Assembly: GCA_049680185.1 (NCBI GenBank)
Contig: JBAUHI010000087.1
Coordinates: forward strand, 1-34,373
DNA: 34,373 nt
Direction of reading: 5' to 3'
From: CAMLHU01 sp049680185
GTDB taxonomy: Bacteria; Gemmatimonadota; Gemmatimonadetes; Gemmatimonadales; GWC2-71-9
The notes below the pieces were generated by a model that saw nothing but the letters and a program-made list of their open reading frames with translations, was not told the DNA's origin and did no database searches. Made by a program: the position numbers and the translations under genes. Of the stretch, positions 30,380 to 34,373 are shown in pieces; position 1 is the first letter of the stretch, and the number at the start of each line of letters is the position of its first letter.

Positions 30380-30631
30380 ATGCGCCCGCGCGACCAGATC
30401 CTCGGCAACCTCGAGACCATCTACCGTGACTCGTACTCCGCCGCCAAGGCGGAGAATCAGATCCGCCGGATGGAGGAGCTCGACGCCGCCTACCAGCGAG
30501 ACCAATTGATGATGGAGGTCTTTCTGGACGTGCGTGACCAGCTGGCCGCCCGGCCGGCGGCACCCGCCCCATCGACCGGACACGCGCTGCAGCAGCTCGA
30601 CGCGCTCCGCCGGCTCACCAAGCTTCGCTGA
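30380..30631 (+). CDS. Small helical hypothetical protein
   Basis: An 83-residue, highly charged, predicted alpha-helical or coiled-coil protein (NLETIYRDSYSAAKAENQIRR, then MEELDAAYQRDQLMMEVFLDVRD). A Pro/Ala linker and a short final helix (LQQLDALRRLTKLR) follow. No cysteines, signal or membrane segment. ATG 30380 is preferred over an in-frame GTG at 30344 that sits only 4 bp after a -10-like hexamer. It lies 18 bp before the amidohydrolase gene and is likely co-transcribed. Function unknown. Confidence 0.62.
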   Translation: MRPRDQILGNLETIYRDSYSAAKAENQIRRMEELDAAYQRDQLMMEVFLDVRDQLAARPAAPAPSTGHALQQLDALRRLTKLR

Positions 30632-30649
30632 TCACGCCAAGGAATTTCG

Positions 30650-32332
30650 ATGCCCCGTCGATTTGCGTTCGTCGCCCTCATCGCACTGTCATTGCTCCCC
30701 GCCGCCGTCACCGCGCAGGCCACGCTCGTCATCCGGGGCCGGATCTGGACCGGTGACTCCACCCGGCCCTGGGCCTCCGCGCTTGCCGTGGTCGGTGATA
30801 CCATCGCCGCCGTGGGTGACAGTGCGACGGTGGCACCGTTCATCGGCCGGACCACGAGGGTGATCCACGCTCCGGGACTCGTGACACCCGGATTCCAGGA
30901 CGGACACTCCCACTTCATCGACGGCGGATTCCAACTCGCGTCGCTCGATCTCCGCATGGTCCGGACGCCGGCAGAGTTCATCCGCAAGGTCCGTGAATTC
31001 GCGCGCCTCGTCCCCAAGGGCCACTGGATCCTTGGTGGCGACTGGGATCACACGTTGTGGCCCGGCCAACCCCTCCCCCGCCACGAGTGGATCGACTCGG
31101 TCACCCCAGACAACCCGGTCTTCTTTGAGCGGCTTGATGGGCACGAGGGGTTGGCCAATGCCCTTGCACTCAAGGCCGCCGGTGTCACCCGGTCCACCTC
31201 GTCCCCCGCGGGGGGCGAGATCGGCCACGATACCCGGACCGGCGAGCCGACGGGCATGTTCAAGGACAACGCGATGCAGGTGATCTATGCGGTCGTTCCG
31301 GGCCCGACGCCCGAAGACCGCGACTCCGCCCTGGTCCGCGCGCTCCACTATGCGGCGTCCATCGGCTTGACCGGTGTCTCGTCGATGTTCGCGTCATTCG
31401 CCGATCGCGCGAGCTTCGCGCGAGTGGAACACGCTGGTCTGCTCACCATGCGCGCCGCGCTCTACCTCCCGCTCGAGGACTGGCGTGCCGTGGCCGACAC
31501 GGTGGCCGCCGATGGCGCCGGCGATGACTGGGTGCGGATCGGCGGGCTCAAGGAATTCATGGATGGTTCGGCAGGATCGCGGACGGCGTTCTTTGCGCAG
31601 CCCTACGCCGATTCGGCCGGCTACCACGGGTTGCTCCGCCACCCCCCCGCGATCATGGCACAGTGGATCGGCGCCGCCGATTCGGTCCATCTCCAGGTGG
31701 CCATCCACGCCATCGGTGATTCGGCCAACGCCATCATCCTCGGGATCTACGACAGTGTCACCACCGCGCACGGTCCCCGCGATCGGCGCTTCCGCATCGA
31801 GCACGCCCAACACCTGCGCCCCCAGGACATCGCCCGGTTCGGCCAGCTCGGCGTGGTCGCATCGGTGCAACCGATCCATCTCGTCGACGACGGTCGCTGG
31901 ATCCAGGACCGCATCGGGCCGGTCCGGATCAGGTACACCTACCCGTTCCGCACCATGCTCGATACCCATGCGGTCCTCGCATTCGGATCCGACTGGCCGG
32001 TGGCGACCCCGGACCCGATCGCGGGGATCGCGGCCGCGGTCACCCGCCAGACCTCCGACGGCAAGAACCCCGACGGGTGGATGCCGCAACAGAAGATCAC
32101 GCTCGATGAGGCGCTGCGCGCGTACACCTGGGGCAACTCGTACGCCAACTTCACCGAGACCCATCGTGGCACGTTGGCGTCCGGCAAGTGGGCCGACATC
32201 TCCGTGCTCGACAAGGACCTCTTCAAGCTGCCTCCAGCCAAGATCGGCACGGCCAAGGTGGTGATGACCGTGGTCGGCGGGAAGGTCGTCTATCAACGTC
32301 CCGGCCCACTGCTGGCCCACCCGCGTCCGTAG
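30650..32332 (+). CDS. Exported metal-dependent amidohydrolase (YtcJ/amidohydrolase-3 family)
   Basis: A 560-residue enzyme with a cleavable signal peptide (residues 1 to about 22, ending AVTAQA), so it should act in the periplasm. The amidohydrolase landmarks are GFQDGHSH (metal ligands His86, His88), LKEFMDGSAGSRTA, HAIGDSAN, RIEHAQ and FGSDWPV, in the order of the YtcJ-like branch that includes N-substituted formamide deformylases. It probably hydrolyses an amide or formamide C-N bond; the substrate is unknown. ATG 30650 has AAGGAA seven bases upstream. Confidence 0.88.
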   Translation: MPRRFAFVALIALSLLPAAVTAQATLVIRGRIWTGDSTRPWASALAVVGDTIAAVGDSATVAPFIGRTTRVIHAPGLVTPGFQDGHSHFIDGGFQLASLDLRMVRTPAEFIRKVREFARLVPKGHWILGGDWDHTLWPGQPLPRHEWIDSVTPDNPVFFERLDGHEGLANALALKAAGVTRSTSSPAGGEIGHDTRTGEPTGMFKDNAMQVIYAVVPGPTPEDRDSALVRALHYAASIGLTGVSSMFASFADRASFARVEHAGLLTMRAALYLPLEDWRAVADTVAADGAGDDWVRIGGLKEFMDGSAGSRTAFFAQPYADSAGYHGLLRHPPAIMAQWIGAADSVHLQVAIHAIGDSANAIILGIYDSVTTAHGPRDRRFRIEHAQHLRPQDIARFGQLGVVASVQPIHLVDDGRWIQDRIGPVRIRYTYPFRTMLDTHAVLAFGSDWPVATPDPIAGIAAAVTRQTSDGKNPDGWMPQQKITLDEALRAYTWGNSYANFTETHRGTLASGKWADISVLDKDLFKLPPAKIGTAKVVMTVVGGKVVYQRPGPLLAHPRP

Positions 32333-32335
32333 GCC

Positions 32336-32341
32336 TATTTT
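32336..32341 (+). promoter_or_regulatory. Possible -10 of a leaderless promoter (E1 gene)
   Basis: TATTTT with only 6 nt to ATG 32348, and no Shine-Dalgarno between. Transcription would start at or beside the A of the ATG. The position, 4 bp after the preceding stop codon, supports a separate promoter. No clear -35. Confidence 0.35.
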
Positions 32342-32347
32342 CCTCCC

Positions 32348-34373
32348 ATGGCCACCCGAACCCGTCCCCAGCCGAAGGCCGCCCGGACCCTCTCCAAGGC
32401 GGACCTGCTCGACATCTATCGCGTGATGCTCCTCTCCCGTCGGGTCGACGACAAGGAGATCCAGCTCAAGCGCCAGAACAAGATCTTCTTCCAGATCTCC
32501 GGGGCCGGCCACGAGGCGGTCCTCGCCGCCGCGGCCAAGGTCTTCCGCCCCGCCTACGACTGGTTCTACACCTACTACCGCGACCGGGCCCTCTGCCTCG
32601 GACTCGGCCAGACCGCCACCGACCAGCTCCTCTCCGCCGTTGCCGCGGCCGATGATCCCAATTCCGGTGGCCGGCAGATGCCCTCCCACTGGGGGGCCAA
32701 AGACCTCAACATCGTGAGCTCCTCGAGCCCCACCGGGACCCAGTTCCTGCAGGCGGTCGGGTGCGCGGAGGCGTGGCTGCGCGCCGAGCAGAATCCGGCG
32801 CTTCCGGGTCGCCGGGAGATGGTGCGGAAGGACGAGGTCGTCTTCTGCTCCACTGGCGACGGCACCACCAGCGAGGGGGAGTTCTGGGAGGCGCTCTCAA
32901 GCGCCACCAACCTCAAGTTGCCGGTGGTCTTCGTGGTCGAGGACAATGGGTACGCCATCTCGGTGCCGGTCGAGATCAACACCCCGGGCGGCAGCATCTC
33001 GAAGCTGGTCAGCGGCTTCCCCGGCTTGTTCATCGAGGAATGCGATGGCTGTGACCCGGTCGCATCCTACGCCACCCTCTCCCGAGCGGTCGACTACGCC
33101 CGACAGCGGAAGGGACCGGCGCTGGTGCACGCGCACGTGATCCGTCCCTACAGTCACTCGCTCTCGGACGACGAAGTGTTCTACCGCCCTGCCGCCGAGC
33201 GGGACGCGGACGCCAAGAAGGATCCGCTCGTCCGCTTTCCGAAGTACCTCCTGGCGGAAGGCGTGGCCACCGAGGCTGAGCTCGATGCGATCAAGGCCGC
33301 GGTGGAGGACGAGGTCGAGGTGGCCAGCCAGACCGCCCTCGCCGCGCCGCAGCCGGCGACGGACACCGTCTACCGATATGTGTATTCGCCGGACGTCGAT
33401 CCCACGTCGGAGCAGTTCGACACCGAGGACGATCCGAAGTTCTCCGGCGACCCGACGACCATGGTGGACCTGCTCAACGGTTGCATGAAGGACGAGATGG
33501 CCCGCGACCCGCGCATCCTTGTCTTCGGCGAGGACGTGGCGGACTGCAGCCGGGAGGAGAACCTGGGCCAGGTGAAGGGGAAGGGCGGGGTGTTCAAGGT
33601 GACCTGGGGGCTCCAGCGCGCCTACGGGAGCGGCCGGGTGTACAACTCACCGTTGGCGGAGGCCAACATCATTGGCCGCGCCATCGGGCTTGCCACCCGC
33701 GGGTTCAAGCCGGTGGTCGAGATCCAGTTCTTCGACTACATCTGGCCCGCCTACCAGCAGTTGCGCAACGAGCTCGCCACCATGCGCTGGCGCTCCAACA
33801 ATGCGTTCGCCGCTCCGGTGGTGGTGCGGGTCACCTACGGTGGCTACTTGAAGGGCGGGTCCATCTACCACTCGCAGACCGGCGCCGCCGTCTTCACCGG
33901 TGTGCCTGGCCTTCGGGTGGTCTGTCCCAGCACCGCGCTCGACGCCAACGGGCTCCTGCGCACCGCCATCCGCTCCGAGGATCCAGTGCTCTTCCTGGAG
34001 CACAAGCACCTCTACCGGCAGACCTACAACAAGGCGCCCAACCCCGGCCCGAACTTCATGATCCCCTTCGGCAAGGCGAAGGTGGTCCGGCCCGGGAAGC
34101 ACCTGACGGTGGTGACGTACGGTGCCGTGGTGCAGCGCGCGCTCGTGGCGGCCAAGGCGGCCGAGGAGCAGCACGGGATCGACGTGGAGGTCATCGACCT
34201 GCGGACCCTTTCGCCGGTGGACTACGAGACCATCTACGCATCGGTCCGGAAGACCAATCGTGTGATCGTGGCCTACGAGGATTCGTTGTCGTGGGGGTAC
34301 GGGGCGGAGATCGCCGCGCGGATCGCCGATGCGGTATTCCCCTGGCTCGACGCCCCCGTCAAGCGGGTGGCGT
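32348..34373 (+). CDS. 2-oxoacid dehydrogenase E1, fused alpha and beta subunits (3' end outside window)
   Basis: At least 675 residues, open to the right edge. The alpha half (1-about 330) has the thiamine-diphosphate motif GDG (170-172) to EDNGYAIS (198-205). A linker of about 35 residues leads to the beta half (from about 365), with ILVFGEDVA, YNSPLAEANIIGRAIGLA and VDLRTLSP. It decarboxylates a branched-chain 2-oxoacid or pyruvate and reductively acylates a lipoyl E2. The fused architecture and GAGHEA, MPSHWG and YSHSLSDD motifs resemble branched-chain E1 fusions of the Bacteroidetes-Chlorobi group. The start is ATG 32348. E2/E3 genes, if linked, lie beyond the window. Confidence 0.9.
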   Translation, partial: MATRTRPQPKAARTLSKADLLDIYRVMLLSRRVDDKEIQLKRQNKIFFQISGAGHEAVLAAAAKVFRPAYDWFYTYYRDRALCLGLGQTATDQLLSAVAAADDPNSGGRQMPSHWGAKDLNIVSSSSPTGTQFLQAVGCAEAWLRAEQNPALPGRREMVRKDEVVFCSTGDGTTSEGEFWEALSSATNLKLPVVFVVEDNGYAISVPVEINTPGGSISKLVSGFPGLFIEECDGCDPVASYATLSRAVDYARQRKGPALVHAHVIRPYSHSLSDDEVFYRPAAERDADAKKDPLVRFPKYLLAEGVATEAELDAIKAAVEDEVEVASQTALAAPQPATDTVYRYVYSPDVDPTSEQFDTEDDPKFSGDPTTMVDLLNGCMKDEMARDPRILVFGEDVADCSREENLGQVKGKGGVFKVTWGLQRAYGSGRVYNSPLAEANIIGRAIGLATRGFKPVVEIQFFDYIWPAYQQLRNELATMRWRSNNAFAAPVVVRVTYGGYLKGGSIYHSQTGAAVFTGVPGLRVVCPSTALDANGLLRTAIRSEDPVLFLEHKHLYRQTYNKAPNPGPNFMIPFGKAKVVRPGKHLTVVTYGAVVQRALVAAKAAEEQHGIDVEVIDLRTLSPVDYETIYASVRKTNRVIVAYEDSLSWGYGAEIAARIADAVFPWLDAPVKRVA

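Overview
The window comes from a high-GC, Gram-negative bacterium. Several proteins carry lipobox or signal-peptide N-termini, and there is a periplasmic-type sensing cluster. The best guess at lineage is Gemmatimonadota or a near relative. The basis is the mix of an actinobacterial-style fused acyltransferase/2-oxoglutarate dehydrogenase, a fused alpha-beta 2-oxoacid dehydrogenase E1, a mycobacterial-type transaldolase, and -10 elements resembling TAnnTT. No rRNA, tRNA, CRISPR array, transposase or phage structural gene was recognised.

Layout. 1-1.4 kb: two exported proteins of unknown function on the + strand, the first cut by the window edge. 1.4-8.0 kb (- strand): a PLP-dependent amino-acid decarboxylase, then the set transketolase > transaldolase > SDF-family acidic amino acid/dicarboxylate symporter. 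8.2-9.9 kb (+): a hypothetical protein, a membrane-anchored rhodanese-like protein lacking the catalytic cysteine, and an HNH nuclease. 10.0-13.6 kb (-): the fused 2-oxoglutarate dehydrogenase/decarboxylase. 13.9-15.2 kb (+): a lipoprotein with Ig-like repeats and a C-terminal cupredoxin. 15.3-19.4 kb (+): a translationally coupled trio of binding-protein lipoprotein, hybrid histidine kinase and second binding-protein lipoprotein, with no permease or ATPase. 19.4-21.6 kb: GlpD (-), divergent from a methyltransferase (+). 21.7-25.1 kb (+): fadI-fadJ beta-oxidation genes. 25.1-26.1 kb (+): a lower-GC two-gene insert of unknown function. 26.1-27.3 kb (-): Rho. 27.4-29.6 kb (+): proline dehydrogenase, a small unknown protein and RsgA, all overlapping. 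29.6-30.2 kb (-): a MazG-like pyrophosphohydrolase and a small exported protein. 30.4-34.4 kb (+): a small helical protein, an exported amidohydrolase, and a fused E1 alpha/beta dehydrogenase running off the window.

Much of the window is central carbon metabolism: non-oxidative pentose phosphate pathway, TCA entry, branched-chain or pyruvate-type dehydrogenase, beta-oxidation, glycerol-3-phosphate and proline oxidation. Together these suit an aerobic heterotroph living on amino acids, fatty acids and glycerophosphates.

Two observations stand out. (1) Intergenic arrays of 7-bp units (TGGCGGG, TTAGGGC and relatives) occur at three loci. Each locus holds a pair of inward-facing arrays, and the stop codons of five genes (symporter, HNH, 2-oxoglutarate dehydrogenase, fadJ, rho) lie in phase inside the first unit. 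One pair encloses the lower-GC two-gene insert, so the arrays may be a repeat class that acts at 3' ends and possibly accepts cargo. (2) The binding protein / hybrid kinase / binding protein operon looks like a transport-type receptor pair re-used purely for sensing.
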